Assembly: GCA_029721435.1 (NCBI GenBank)
Contig: CM056583.1
Location: 93,687,575-93,751,574, forward strand
Length of the DNA stretch: 64,000 nucleotides
Reading direction: 5' to 3'
Origin: Gymnothorax reevesii
Lineage: Eukaryota > Chordata > Actinopteri > Anguilliformes > Muraenidae
The notes beneath the pieces were generated by a model. It was not told the origin of the DNA. It ran no database searches and saw only the letters and a list, made by a program, of their open reading frames with translations. Numbering within the stretch: position 1 is the first letter of the stretch; each line of letters starts with the position of its first letter. The position numbers and the translations under genes are program-made. This document shows, piece after piece, positions 33,716 to 45,825 of this stretch.

Positions 33716-35455
33716 CCTAAAATCTTGATTGAGTCTGCAGCCAGCAGTCACACAACCCAACCAAGCCAAGATGCAGATGATGGTCATCCTCCTGCAACAA
33801 CTGTGAGCTCTAAGTGGTCAACAACCGATACACGTCAGGTTGCTCTCACCGATAGCATTGTGACATACATTGCAAATGGTCTGCTCTCCCCCTCTACTGT
33901 TGAAAATATGTTATGAATATGTTTCAACTGGCCCGACCATCCTTCACAATGCCTTCCCGAAGAGCTCTCAGCCAGAACCTTAACCTAAAACCCTCAGTTT
34001 GTGTCAAAGCAAATCTGGCTAGTCTGATGGGAAAAGCTCACCTTATTTGCCTGACAATAGACCGATAGTGAAATCGATCACTGAGGTCGGATGACGGGCC
34101 ATTTGATTGTTGATTTCGATTAGCAGAGCTTTGTGCTGAGCAGTCGGCGTTTTAAAGGCAAACACACAGCTGAGAATATTTGCTAAGTTTACGAGGATGT
34201 TCTTGAGAATTTCAAGATTCAGAACAAGATCTCTTTCATTGTAACTGACAATGTTTCAAATATGATGAAGGCATGAACACTGAGTCCACCAAGTCATGTT
34301 GAGACTGAAGAGGACGAGGAGGATGACACCTCTGATCTAGACATGGTCCATGTGGAGGAGGAAACTGCACCTCTGTTGTAGACATGGTCCATGTAGAGGA
34401 GGAAACTGCACCTCTGTTGTAGACATGGTCCATGTAGAGGAGGAAACTGCACCTCTGTTGTAGACATGGTCCATGTACAGAAGGAAACTGCATACTTTCC
34501 TACAGCGAGAACATCCTGCTTTGCCCATAGTCTACAACTAGTGGTCTGTGATGCTGTAGAGGATGCCGGCTCGACAAAAAACCCTCCTAGCTAAAGTTCA
34601 GAAACTTGTATCTTCTGGCCATAAATCCACGCGTGCCACTGATGTCCTGGAGGGAATCCATCAACTCCAGCCTGCTGATGTCACCCACTGGAATAGCCAG
34701 CTGAAGATGCTGAGGTCAGTCCTTTCAGTTCCCAGCGATGTCCCTGCTGAGCTTAACTGTCCCATCCAGCTGTCTGCACATGAATTCAGAATCATCCAGG
34801 AGTTTTGTGAGGTGTTAGAACCTTTTGACGAAGGTACAGTGGCATCAAGCTTTGTGATCCCCTGTATCAGAGGCTTACGACACACAATTAAACATGTGAG
34901 GATGACTGGGAAGGAAAGGTTTGCGTCCACTTTGCAAACTTCACTTGATTAACCTCTTCAAAAATTGGAGGACATGAAGCGCTTCGAGTTGGCTGCCACA
35001 CTTGATCCCAGATTCAAACTGGACTGGTGTATTGGTGAAGAGCACATCTTAATTAAAAATCTCCTCTCTGCAAAAATCAAATCCAACTCCCCAAAAGTCA
35101 AAGCCACCTCTGACATCAGTACCCAGACAAGGAAACGCCCCAGACTCTTTTCCTACATGGAAAGCAGATCATCTACTGTGTCAGCTGACACAGCCTTGCA
35201 TGAACTCCCTGTCTACCCGAGTAAACCATGCCTGACAGAGGATGCTGATCCTTTGGTGTTTTGGAAAGAAAACCAGAGCAGTTTTCCAAACCTAGCTGCA
35301 CTTGCCTGCAAATATTTACCCATACCTGCATCCTCTGCACCTGAAGAGAGGATCTTTAGTGTTGCAGGAAAGATATTCCGACCAGAAAGATGTCGTCTCA
35401 ATGATAAAACCTATGAGGAACTTATGACAGTTACATGCAACAATGTTACTCTATA
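33716..35455 (+). pseudogene. hAT transposase pseudogene
   Basis: Three blocks in the same direction belong to a hAT transposase. At 33725-33916 the residues before the catalytic core include TDSIVTYIANGLLSPSTVE. At 34563-34952 a central part has ATDVLEGIHQLQPADVTHWNSQ. At 34965-35456 the conserved C-terminal dimerisation region has DPLVFWKENQSSFPNLA, KYLPIPASSAPEERIFS and GKIFRPERCRLNDKT. Stops and frameshifts separate the blocks, and a 41-bp tandem repeat interrupts the acidic middle. The right end is probably near 35801 (TTTTGCACAAGCTCG); no matching left terminus was seen, so it is 5' truncated. It resembles ZBED-like domesticated transposases only in the C-terminal part. Confidence 0.85.
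34340..34500. repeat. 41-bp tandem repeat, about four copies, in the hAT pseudogene
   Basis: GACATGGTCCATGTAGAGGA-type units start at 34340, 34381, 34422 and 34463. The period is not a multiple of three, so each unit changes the reading frame, which alone would destroy the transposase. The overlapping minus-strand ORFs are products of the repeat. Confidence 0.9.
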
Positions 35456-35853
35456 AATTAAGAACTGTAATAAATGCATGTTATTGCTTTTACCACAATT
35501 TTGTATCATTTGTTCATTTTCAAATAAAAAGAATATTACAAATTATTCAAAATGGAGGGAATTTGTATTTCATTTTAGTGTTTGTAAGGTATTTTTAGTA
35601 TTTAAGCTAAAACCTTTGTTAAAGGTGACAAATTCCTGCTGTTACTTGGCTATTAGGAATTTCTCTGAATTGCAATGAATTTAATTCCACTTCCCGTCAT
35701 TCCAGTTCAACATCCTGTGGGGTGGAGCCCGTTCAATTCAAATTCCAATTTTTTCAAAGGAATTTAATTGAAATTCCAAATTCGGAATTTTGCACAAGCT
35801 CGTTATATAGAAAATCAAGGGTAAACATCTAAGTACCAGAGCAGTTTTAGGAC
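35456..35853. other. hAT 3' region and flank
   Basis: AATT-rich sequence with several GAATTCC-like units (35735-35800) typical of a hAT subterminal region, then about 50 unassigned bases before LINE copy B. Confidence 0.4.
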
Positions 35854-38376
35854 ATAACATAACATGAATGGCGAGAACAGGCCTTTCAGCCCAACTACGC
35901 TCGCCAGTTTCTTTATACTATTGTGAATATATCCCTTCAGATACTCAATGACTCAATGGTATCTAGCTTTAAGTAAAGCCTACTCTTCAAAACCCCCTAG
36001 GTATCTGCCTCAACAATATGGTCAGGCAAACTATTCCACATTGAAATTATTCTTTGGGTGAAGAAATATTTCCTGAGTCTCCTTTTCCTAAGACTAAAGA
36101 GAATAAGGATCTTCTCATAGCATTCATCTTTTATACCTGGAATTAGCTCAGTGGCTCTTCTCTGAACTCTCTCTCAAGCCTCTATATCTTTCTTAAATTA
36201 TGGTCCCCAGAACTCGACACAATACTCCCGATGTGGTCTAACAAACGTGTTGTACAAAAAAAGCATCACCTCCTTAGATTTGTACTCAATACTTTTGGCA
36301 ATGTATCCCCGCATCCGATTAGCTTTTTTAACTGCTACGGCACAATGGCTAGAACCTGTGAGGGTTTGGTCGACAATCACTCTCAGATCTTTCTCGTGTG
36401 CAGCACATTCCAGTTTTAAACCTCCCATGAAGTAATCCCATCTAATGTTTTTATTACCTACATGTACAACTTTACATTTTGCTACAATAAATTTCATTTG
36501 CCACATTTCTGCCCAATTCTGGATTCTATCCTGAATTCTGAATCATCCTGAATCACTTTAGTGGACACTAAACTATTTGCCAACCCCCCCAATTTAGGGT
36601 CATCTACAAATTTCACTAATCTGCTCTCAATATTCCTATCAAGGTCATTAATGTAGATGAGGAACTGCAGGGGCCCCAACACCGATCCCTGGGGGACACC
36701 ACTCCCCACCATACCGAGCTCAGATGAGATATCACTGACCAGTACTCTTTGTGTTCTGTCCTGTAACCAGTTTTGAATCCACTCCAGAATAACTCCTGTA
36801 ACTCCAATGGAGCTCATTTTAAAAATTAGTCTCTTAGGTGGTACTGTATCAAATGCTTTCTGAAAATCCAAGTACATGATGTCATAAGCCCTGCTCTGGT
36901 CATAAGTCTTGGTGGCCTCCTCAAATTCCTGAGGGTATGTCAGGCATGACTTTTCTTTACGGAAACCATGTTGGCAATCCCTCAAGATACTGTTACGTTC
37001 AAGAAATAAGTCCAGCTCATCTTTTATGATAGATTCCAATATTTTGCTCGCAACGCATGCTAAACTGACTGGCCTGTAATTTCCTGGCTCAGGGCGGTCC
37101 CCTGTCTTATATATTGGGATTATATTGCTCTGTTTCCAATCATTTGGAATTTCTCCAGTTTCTAAAGACCTTCTGAAGATGGCGGATAGCGGCTTAAAGA
37201 TGATCTCACCAACTTCCCTGAGCACTCTAGGATATAAGCCATCATGACCTGCCGCCTTATCTGCCGTTAGTTTATGCAACTTGTCTAATACTTTGTTATC
37301 CCGAACCTCAATTTCTGCTAAATAATCTTGAGCATTTAACATGACCTCTGGCCGAATAAAGACCCACTCTGAGGTAAAATTCTCAACAAAGTAACTGCAT
37401 ACAGCATCCGCAATATCCTAGTTATCATATAGCAGCGATCCATTTTTATTCTTTATGCACTTATCCTGCTCTTTAACTTTCCTTTTTCTGCTACAGTACT
37501 GAAAGAAGCACTTAGGGTTAGTTTTTGCCCCCTCTGCAATTTGTCTTTCATACAGTCTTCTAGCATTCCTCAGCTCTTTTTTGACCACAGCCCACATTTT
37601 ACAGTATTCAGCCTTAGTGTTCTCATTGTTATCCTTCATGTACATCTGATAAAGATTCCTCTTTTCCCTCAAAATCCTACGAATACTTGTGGTCATCCAC
37701 TGAGGATTCTGCTTTTTCAGCTCACTTTTGGACACCTTTGGAATGAATTTGCATTGTGTTTCAAGTAAAACCTCCTTAAATCTTTCCCACATCTCATATA
37801 CAGACTCACAGTCCAGGAGTCTCTCCCATTTTATTTCACTGAGATGTGCGCGCATCCTGTCAAAGTTTACTTGCCTAAAATTGAAAATTTTTATTTTTAA
37901 ATACACCTTTTTAACTTCCCATGAAACATCAAAATTAACAGCAGAGTGATTAATTGTCCAAAGTGGCTCCAGTACCTCAACATTGCTAATTCTATCTGGG
38001 TCATTACAGAGCACTTAGTCTAAAATTGCCTTCTCTCTTGTGGGTTTATTAACATACTGCTCCAAAAAATTATCATTTATAATATCTAGAAATTCTTCCT
38101 CCCCCCTACCCTGTCCTTTCACCATTTCCCAATCGATACCAGGATAATTTAAGTCTCCCATAATAATAGTCCCTCCACCTCTACAAGCTTGCGTAATCCT
38201 CCTAAAAAGCATTTCATTAACTGTACTGTCCAAAGCTGGTGGACGATAACATACTCCTATGTTTAAACCTGTCTCGTGTTTGCCAATGAGCCTGACCCAG
38301 ATATCTTCACAGGGTAAGGAATGTTCAATTTCGGGAATTTCCTGTACATTTATGTTTTCGTTCATATAGATTGCTA
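35854..38376 (-). mobile_element. CR1-like LINE, copy B (reference for copy A)
   Basis: This is the same family as copy A on the same strand, with its tail at the left (ACATAACATAAC) and a 5' truncation inside the endonuclease near 38376. It lacks the hAT, piggyBac-like and L2 insertions of copy A, so it gives their empty sites. It ends abruptly against an unrelated LINE remnant on the plus strand. Confidence 0.85.
36494..38365 (-). pseudogene. ORF2 of LINE copy B, broken
   Basis: The endonuclease C-terminal half is at 38365-38015 (GVCYRPP, IIMGDLNYPGID). The linker is at 38014-37418. Reverse transcriptase is at 37342-36494, with DGLYPRVLREVGE, NYRPVSLACVASK, YLDFQKAFDTVPP, GVPQGSVLGPLQFLIYINDL and FVDDPKLGG, where the catalytic ADD has become VDD. 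A TAG where copy A has an open codon separates the first two blocks. It is non-functional. Confidence 0.85.
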
Positions 38377-39760
38377 TGGAACACTATGGATCCAGCTTAA
38401 TGCTTAGAGGATGAAATTAGAAACACTCTGTTTCTGTGTTTAACAGCTGTCTTTTTTGATATTGAAAAGGCCTATGATATAATGTGCGGAGGATTATTAA
38501 TTAGACTTTGTAAACTTGGTATCAAAGGTACAATGTATAGATGGATTAAGGATTTTTTGTTTGAAGGACTGAAACAAGTCGAAATAGGAAATATATATTC
38601 AGGAAAAAATTGTTGTTGAAAATGGGACACCTCAGGGAAGTATTGTAAGCCCGTAATTTTCTACAATGGTCCGTGACATTACTGTAAATGGGGAGTGCAA
38701 TGGGGTTCTCTCTTTTCGCAGATAATGGGGCAATTTGGATGGGAGGCAAGAATGTGGAGCACATTGTAATGAAATGCAGGGGGCTATTAGGAAATTCAAA
38801 GAGTGGTCATAAAAATTGAGTTTCAGATTTTCAGTTTATAAGACAAAGACAATGTTCCTTACAATATAAAAGAATAGGCAACAAGGTAAAACTCAAATTG
38901 TGTTATCAGGAGTTGGAGAGGGTAAAATACTTAATTTTAGGCTCATGATTCGATGAAAGAACTACTTGGGCTGCACATATTCAAAAAGTAGTGAACAAAT
39001 GTAAAAGTGTTAAATGCAATGTGGTGTTTGGTTGGATGTGAATGGGGGTGCAAACAGAATTGCTTTGAAGACTATATACAGTGGATCACTTATCCATGGT
39101 TGTATGGTATATGGATCAGCAGGAAATGCATTTCTTTAAAAGCCAGAAAAGTTTCAGTATGAGGCACTGGTGCATTTAAAAACAACCCCAACAGCACCAC
39201 TAGAGGTAGAAATGAATGGCCCTCGAAATGAGAATACAGCTGTCACTAAATTGCTGGGCTAATTTACAAGGCCAGAGGCGAGATCACCCAACACTTGATA
39301 CTCTAAACCAAAATGGAAGGAACAGAAGAGAGGAGATACTAATATCTAGACTAAGACTTTGGACACGCTGGATTTGACAGTAGCCTACGTATTTAAAATA
39401 GGTAAACACAATACAGGAAGATGCGACCACTGTGGGCAGGAAGAGACAATGGAGCATGTGTTGAAATACTATGAGAGATATGGAGCAGAAGCATACGACT
39501 GAAAACTTCAGATGAAAATACGCTTCGATTTAATAGATATCCTACAAAAGGATTCGAGAAGTCAGCGTCATCAAATAATGATTCAGTATTTTAAAATGAA
39601 CTTAGGTTTTTTTTGTTTTTTTTTTGGAGGAACGATAAATACTCGACCGACTCGACTCCACACTCCCTATCAGCTGGTGGCGGTAATGCGCCATGTAGTT
39701 GTATAATATCCGCCAATAAAACTCAAAGAAGAGTAAATATAAAGAGGAAGAAGGCGAACA
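38377..39760 (+). pseudogene. I/Nimb-like LINE remnant
   Basis: Plus-strand reverse transcriptase pieces read AVFFDIEKAYDI, YRWIKDFLFEGLKQVEIG and NGTPQGSIVSP. Further on, IGKHNTGRCDHCGQEETMEHVL is a C-terminal Cys-His motif, and the 3' UTR ends with GGTGGCGGTAATGCGCCATG and CCGCCAATAAAACTCAAAGAAGAG. Such GGTGGCGGTAATGC / AAGAAG-type ends are typical of vertebrate I-clade LINEs. Many stops and frameshifts; the 5' half is missing. Confidence 0.65.
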
Positions 39761-40109
39761 AAGCTGTGGTTGGTTTCATCCAGGCAAGTTGTCCCTACAG
39801 CGTCTTAGTATTAAACTAGTCCCCTGACTTATCGACAGATTAGTCGTCATTTTGTTTTAGTTTGTTGCTTATTGAACTCTCCTGAGGCTGCCGTGTTACA
39901 GATAAACAGCGTTTGCTAACTCATGCGTACAGTAAAATGAAAACGAAACAACCGTGAAGCTTGTGTTCACGGTAACGGTAACGGTTTCGAGGTCATGAAG
40001 GTGGCTTTAAATTGCTGTTAATATTGGGTAACGTTAGTTACCATGGTAATGGTAAATAGTCAATTTGACATACGATCAAGCTACTTATCTTAGTTTATGA
40101 CTCGTCGTT

Positions 40110-40270
40110 GTCGCGATTAGTTTTAGGAACACCGCCGAGTCGAAAGTCTGCAGGCCCGATGGGCTAATAACGCACAGCGAGCCGAGCAGCAGCTACTGGC
40201 CTCCGTCTGCCGGCGGTCGGGCTCGTCCGGTCGGCTGCATCTGCGAATGTCCGCCGCTAACGGTAAATCA
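40110..40270. promoter_or_regulatory. Small CpG-rich region, possible promoter
   Basis: CpG density rises clearly (CCGCCGAGTCG, CTGCCGGCGGTCGG, TCGTCCGGTCGG) against an AT-rich background. It lies on the 5' side of the MARCH5 exons on the same strand, so it could be that gene's promoter. A donor-like AACGGTAAAT follows at about 40258. This is inference from composition and position only. Confidence 0.35.
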
Positions 40271-41049
40271 CAGCTGGGTGCCTGAGGCTGTTGTAGATGT
40301 TTCCGGCTTCGGATCTGCTGTTTTTACTTCAAGCATCATGTCCAGTTTTGGGGGGAACTGCTCTGTAAAGGGCTGAAAGGCAGCAGGTTTTCACTCCAGA
40401 AACATACCTGATACAAGAAAGTGAATTAACTGGAGGCTGAAATCTGTTAATTACATTATTTGTAGCGATCAAGTGTTGTTCTGCTTGATTGGATTTAAAA
40501 CCAGCAGCACCTATTTTGACACTTATGGCGTAAATCATGAGTGTGATAGACTACCTTGCCAGGTCCGGCTGCGCACCCCTGCCCCAGGTCAGAGTTATTG
40601 ACGTTAGTTGCGCTGAATGTAATTGATTAATCACATATCCTTGCTTTTATGCGGCGACTTTTGTTATAAATATACGGTAACTTTCTTCAGACCACCATTG
40701 TGACTGGAATTTTAGCTGCTAACGTTACAGGTTGAAAATGATTTGCTACTCAGCGTCAGCTAAAGCACCATATCAACGTCATATTCACTTTGTTGGTAAA
40801 ACTGCAGTTTTTGTTCTGTGAATTTAATGAACCCATTCATTATCACATATTTTCAGGAGCAGCTATACGAACGCGTTCAATTTGGTTGTAGCAGTAGGGA
40901 TAGTCTTAACGATGCCCACTTTCGTAAATACAGTAGGCAGGGATGATTATACGCTTATGAAATAAACAGTACTTGGTTTCTTATCTTTTACAATTCATGT
41001 AATATTGGATCATATAGATGAAAATGAGTCAATAGATAATGCCTTTTCA
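40271..41049. other. Stretch with one weak candidate first exon
   Basis: An ATG at about 40537 opens MSVIDYLA and then AG at a GT (40562-40563). Spliced to 49172 it would give an Arg codon and continue in frame into the MARCH5 RING-CH domain. The donor (CCAGGTCCGG) is weak, and the peptide matches no N-terminus I know. Otherwise nothing recognised. Confidence 0.2.
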
Positions 41050-42005
41050 GAGAAAAAGTCAATATTTGATGTAACCACCCTTTCTGTTGATTACAGCATC
41101 TAATCTTTCAGCACAGTTTTCACACATTTTTTAAAAATTATTTCTTCACTCAATTAACCATTCTATTTGGCCTGAGGTTCATTCCACAGAGATTTGTTCG
41201 ATGTTACAACAGATTTGTTCGATTGGGTTAAGTTTGGGATTTTGAGTAGGCCAGGTCATAACTTTCTTGTCACCAGATATTTCTGTCGGACTGAGAGAAT
41301 TCTTGTACAACTTACAGGTGTGTTTAGGTTCATTATCTTGTTTAAAATAAAATCCCCTGCCAATCAGTCTCTTTCAAGATGGCAATGCTTAAGGATGCTC
41401 TGATACTTCTTTTGATCTATGATTCCTTCAGTTTTTATGAGATCACCAGCTCCTTTTGAGCAGACTGAACCCCATACCATATTACCACTTCCGTGTTTCA
41501 CTGAAGGGGTTAAACAGTCAGTTTTAAACGTTCTCCAACTCTACAGCGCACATAAGTTCTGCGTTTGGGTGTGAAAATTTAGAATTTTGATTCATTGGTC
41601 CAAAAGACTTGTTCCCAGTCCAGTGGTACCCTATCATTTTTTTTTTTGATGTTCCCAGTTCTTGGCAGCAACGCAACCAATCAGACCATTTTCACAAAGG
41701 CGTCTGGAAATCTTGATACTTTCATCTCTATACTTCTGGCGCTTTGAATATCATCACAGAGTTGTCGTGCTGTCAACCGCCAAATTTTTTTTTTTTGTCA
41801 TATCATACACAGTTAATGAACACCAGAGGCGTTTAACTTGTGTTTTGCACCTCTATTGCCACTAGTTTTCAGACTGCAGACTGGTCTCTTTGAAACGCTT
41901 GATAGAGTTTCTTACAGTGCCATGGCTGCATTTAACATCCTCAGCATCATGTAAGGCCACGATATAGCTACAAACGTTCTCGGAGAGCTCCTTCCGCCGT
42001 GCCAT
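41050..42005 (-). pseudogene. Tc1/mariner-like transposase pseudogene
   Basis: Read on the minus strand from the ATG at 42005, the N-terminus is MARRKELSENVCSYIV followed by HDAEDVKCSHGTVRN, a helix-turn-helix DNA-binding region. Further down come a YGMGF-type piece and WPTQNPKLNPIEQIC, the conserved block around the second catalytic Asp region of Tc1 transposases. Frameshifts and a poly-T expansion (about 41638) break it. I could not define the terminal repeats. Confidence 0.7.
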
Positions 42006-42041
42006 CACGTTAAACACCGTGACACTGCTCAAAGTTCATGT

Positions 42042-42660
42042 CCCCATATATATATTTATTTATTTATCCGTACTGGGACTGTGCATGTTAATGAACATTT
42101 CACACAAAATGCAATTACCCCAGATTGTAGCCAGGGGCTAATTCACATCTATTGTCCCTGGGACAGGTTTATGTTAAAATGGTAAGTCTCTGGGGAAAGG
42201 AGGAAAATGACATAACTCAAGAACGGGAAGAAGGAATTTCATAAAAGCTGGTACAACACATGTAGGACAATCATGTAATTCCATATATAAAAACATACAC
42301 AAGGGACAAAACTTACAGTATATCCCATACAACATATTATGCATATATACATGACTTATATTCAAAAGACATTTCACCTAGGATATAATGCAAGACATGC
42401 ACAGAGAAGATTGTAATCTAGATAGTTGAGTTGGGTGGACTAGGTGTGGCAGATTAGGTGTTATTGTTACATATCTGGTTAGATTTTAGCCCTTCCATCA
42501 TCTGAGTTTTAAAAGAGAGGTGAGTGGGGCACTCCCTGATTTCCAGTGGTAGGCTGTTCCAATACTTACAGCCGCTGACGGACAAAACAGATTGACAGAA
42601 GGCGATCCGCCTGAAGGGCGCTGACTGTCACCTTTTGAAGAGGCCCTGGGAGATGAGCTG
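42042..42660 (-). pseudogene. LINE 3' end, minus strand
   Basis: Read on the minus strand, CKYWNSLPLEIRECPTHLSF is the conserved C-terminal LINE motif (WNSLP..IR). It is followed by a long 3' UTR and a TTTATTTATTTAT tail at the left (42050-42068 on the plus strand). Nothing upstream of the C-terminus is kept. Confidence 0.65.
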
Positions 42661-43569
42661 CTATTCAGCCTCAGCTTAATAAATTTAAAAATCAGCGTAC
42701 TTGTGAGAATGATTTTTTTTTTGTATTCTCATTGCCTACAATAGTATTTTTCAATATTTTCACCAAAAAATTTTAGAGAAGTGATATATTTTAAACCCCC
42801 TTTTACTCGAAAGTGGTGGTGTATAATCATCACTGCACACTACTGTACATGGTTTTCTTTTTTTTTAAGACAAATGTATCATATAGCATGACTAATTGAT
42901 TTCTGCATTACACAGAATGCCTTCCAGCCACCGTACAGACTGCTCCTTGTTGCCATATTGAGAGGGGTCGAGGTGACGCGATGGATTGTGCAGAGGAACC
43001 TCCTGAGAAGTAAGGATGCAAACTCCTTTGCCAAACCACAGTATGGACACTAGCGTGTGCGGAAACCAAGGCCATTTCATATGCAGGTGTCAGGCTGTTA
43101 ACTGTAGTCATAAGAAAAGGAAAATGTATTTCATTGAAATTTTATTCAAAGATTTTCAATATTGGCATAAAAATTTGCTTCACCTGGGTCTAACTTGGAC
43201 AAAAAGAGCAAGAAGAGGCCAGTGTGCATTATTGTTCAACTGGACAAGTACATTTTTAAAATTTTACCTTTTACAGTGCCCCCTTATATCGATGGCATCC
43301 ACAGCCACACATTTTTACTACAATGTTCATCAGTCCAGAATGTCGATTACCAGCCTCCTTGAGTAATAGTAAGTATCTCTGTTGGTCAAAATTACGAGAG
43401 GTTGAACTTTTCCAGGCATAATAATAAAACACATGTTGGGAGCAAAGGCAGTCAGCACTCATTGGTCGTAGACAATGTGTTGAATATGGGAGAAATGGGA
43501 GCCAAGCACCTTTGACAAGGACCAGATCGTTACGGCCGGACAAGTGGCTGAGAGCTTCTCAGGAGTGGC
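42661..43569. other. Unassigned stretch
   Basis: Short ORFs only. Parts around 43270-43550 look like decayed transposon sequence, but I cannot assign it. Confidence 0.35.
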
Positions 43570-44020
43570 TTGACCTCTGACGTGCTCCTATTGAGCAATA
43601 ATGAATATTTACCAACAGCGGTCCAAGGAGGGGCCAAACCACGAAGTGGCGACAGCGTGTTGAGCGGCTAATGCTTGTCAATGCGCTTGGGCAACGAAAA
43701 GGCAGTGGTGTGGTGCAAACTGACCGAAGGACTACAGCGACAAAAGTTGCAAAGAAGTTTAATATTTGCGTGAAGAAATATGAAACACACGGCGCATCGC
43801 ACCCTGCTGCGCACAGGGCTTTGCAGCTGCTCACCAGTTTGACGCCCATTCTAACTCCGGCCCAACACCAGCAGCGCCTGCAATGGGCGTGAGCAAGTCA
43901 GACCTGGATCTTGGAATGATTGAAGAAAGTCGTCTTGTCCAGTGAATCCTGTTTGCTTTTACATCATGTGTACCGGCAGTGTCGGTATGCACCATTTGCC
44001 TTGGGAAGAGCTGGCAGCAG
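43570..44020 (+). pseudogene. Second Tc1-like transposase pseudogene
   Basis: The frame fragments include TDRRTTATKVAKKFN (helix-turn-helix region), then LTPAQHQQRLQWA and, in the next piece, a KKVVLSSESC block resembling the SDES region of Tc1 transposases where the first catalytic Asp would lie; here it reads SSES. It is heavily decayed and short. Confidence 0.55.
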
Positions 44021-44039
44021 GACGTTTTATTTATTTATT

Positions 44040-44330
44040 TTAATTTTTTAACTTGTGTAGCTCTTTTCATAGGCAGGCTGTCACAAAGACGCTTTACAGA
44101 GAGGAAAGGGTAGAGCCCAGACTAATCCCTAATCCCCAAATAGCAGGCAAAAAAAAAAAAAAGCCCAGTAGGGAGAAAAATCCTCAAACAGTGGTGAGAA
44201 AAAACTCCCCAGTGGGAAGAAATCTCAGGAGGAACCCGGCTATAGTGGGGAAGCCCATCCTCCGTGGGCTAGCGAATTTATTGATGATGGTAAATTAACC
44301 ACTTAGCTCTCGGAGCTGTGTTCACTTGCA
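44040..44330. repeat. Common fish repeat with poly-A interruption
   Basis: AAAAACTCCCCAGTGGGAAGAAATCTCAGGAGGAACCCGGCTATAG-type sequence ending GGGGAAGCCCATCCTCC is a widespread teleost interspersed repeat. A run of 14 A at about 44149-44162 interrupts it. The 81-codon ORF across it is not a gene. Confidence 0.5.
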
Positions 44331-44496
44331 AACAATCACCGGGCTTGAATCCCGGATCCGTCTATGAACGATGGCTCATGTGAGTCGTGTTTAACAGGGC
44401 AGCAGTGAGTGCTGCCGTGCGCGCCGGCCCGGATTATTTTCACTGATGGTCGTTGGCATAATGGGTGATGAGAACTGTGCTGTTTACCATCTAAAC

Positions 44497-44698
44497 CAGG
44501 GATGTCAAAATGACCCGTAAACGGGCCCAGAGGCTGCAGGTCTTCAATCCTACCAAGCAGAAGCTCACCTGAAAGCACTGATTTAATCAACTGATCTAGG
44601 CCTGCACAACTGATTAGCTGTATCAGGTGCGCTTCTGCATTGTTGGAGTGAAAACCTGCAGCCTCTTGGACCGTTTACGGGTCAGTTTGACACCCCTG
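44497..44698. mobile_element. 202-bp hAT MITE with perfect 8-bp duplication
   Basis: The left end CAGGGATGTCAAAATGACCC and right end GGTCAGTTTGACACCCCTG are inverted repeats with a few mismatches. ATCTAAAC flanks both sides (44489-44496 and 44699-44706). It also has internal inverted GACCCGTAAACGG / CCGTTTACGGGTC segments. Non-coding. Confidence 0.9.
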
Positions 44699-44929
44699 AT
44701 CTAAACCATCCAGACACTGACTTCAGTGCATGCGTTATACGATAAGGATGCAATCAATTATGCTATATACATCTACTAACAAAGACAAAGATTTTGAGAT
44801 GACAGAATGACGGCGACATGAAAAAAAAAAAACATACATAAAAAATTCTTTAAAAAAAATTCAGTATGGTAAGTTCGGAAGCATGGTTCGACGCATAATG
44901 GAATCTGATAACTCTTGCACATATTTTTT

Positions 44930-45190
44930 ATTTTATTTATTTAACCTTTATTTAACCAGGAAAATCCCTTGAGATTCAAAATCTCTTTTTCGAGGGAGAC
45001 CTGGCCAAGACAGCTCACCATTTCACTTAAAATTACAAAGGTGTAAACAACAGGAGTGACAAAATACGATAAGTTAACAAAATACAAACCTACGGACAAC
45101 AACTGCACACCTCATTTATATACAATCTTAGCCTATGCTTAAACACACCCAAGGAGACTAAATTGTTCAACTGTAGAGTATTTTGGAGGT
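44930..45190 (-). mobile_element. LINE 3' tail, minus strand
   Basis: TTTATTTAACCTTTATTTAACCAGG followed by GAGATTCAAAATCTCTTTTTCGAGGGAGACCTGGCCA is the inverted 3' end of the same family as the LINE ending at 26275. Only the 3' UTR is kept. Confidence 0.65.
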
Positions 45191-45825
45191 TATAGCATAT
45201 AGCTTGACCCTTTCCTTAAACTGTTCTTGGCGCAAACTACACAAAATTTGCACAGTCTTAACTTTTTCGCGGGCAGCGGGTGTGAACTAGCCTGTTGATC
45301 ACTGCTATCAGCACCACTCATACCATAGTGTTTATCAATAGTACAACGCGGTTTCGCCATTCGCTCACCCTGATGGTTCCTCTTCGCTGTGTCGCACGTG
45401 TGGCCCGCGGGCTGACAGCATCTTCACAAGCTCATCGGCTTGTTTGGCTGTCACAATGTGATCTCAGTGAAAATGAATGAAACAAAATTTACAAACTGAA
45501 AGTAATGGAATGGATGTACGTTACTTCTTATATCACCCAAGACCAATGACAACGTCACATGAACTCAAACCATTGTCTGTGTTTAGACGCAAAGCAAAAA
45601 GCGTTCATGATAACAGCTCTGCGTGTTTAGATGCAAAGCGAGCAACGTGATAAAACGGCAGTAATACGAGTACACGCATTTCTGGGCAAGTTCAATAAGC
45701 TAACTGATAAGATATCAGGCTGGCATGACTTGCGGTACTGTAAATATACGGGAAACATGTGGTTAACATCCAAAGTTCTTTAAACAACAAGGTGTCCAAG
45801 CAATAACATCCAGGAAGTGGAGAGG
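45191..45825. other. Unassigned stretch
   Basis: No gene, RNA or identifiable repeat seen. Confidence 0.4.

Noticed and set aside
34236..34528. Minus-strand ORFs with repeated STWTMSTTEVQF-type peptides
   Set aside because: Antisense translation of the 41-bp repeat in the hAT pseudogene.
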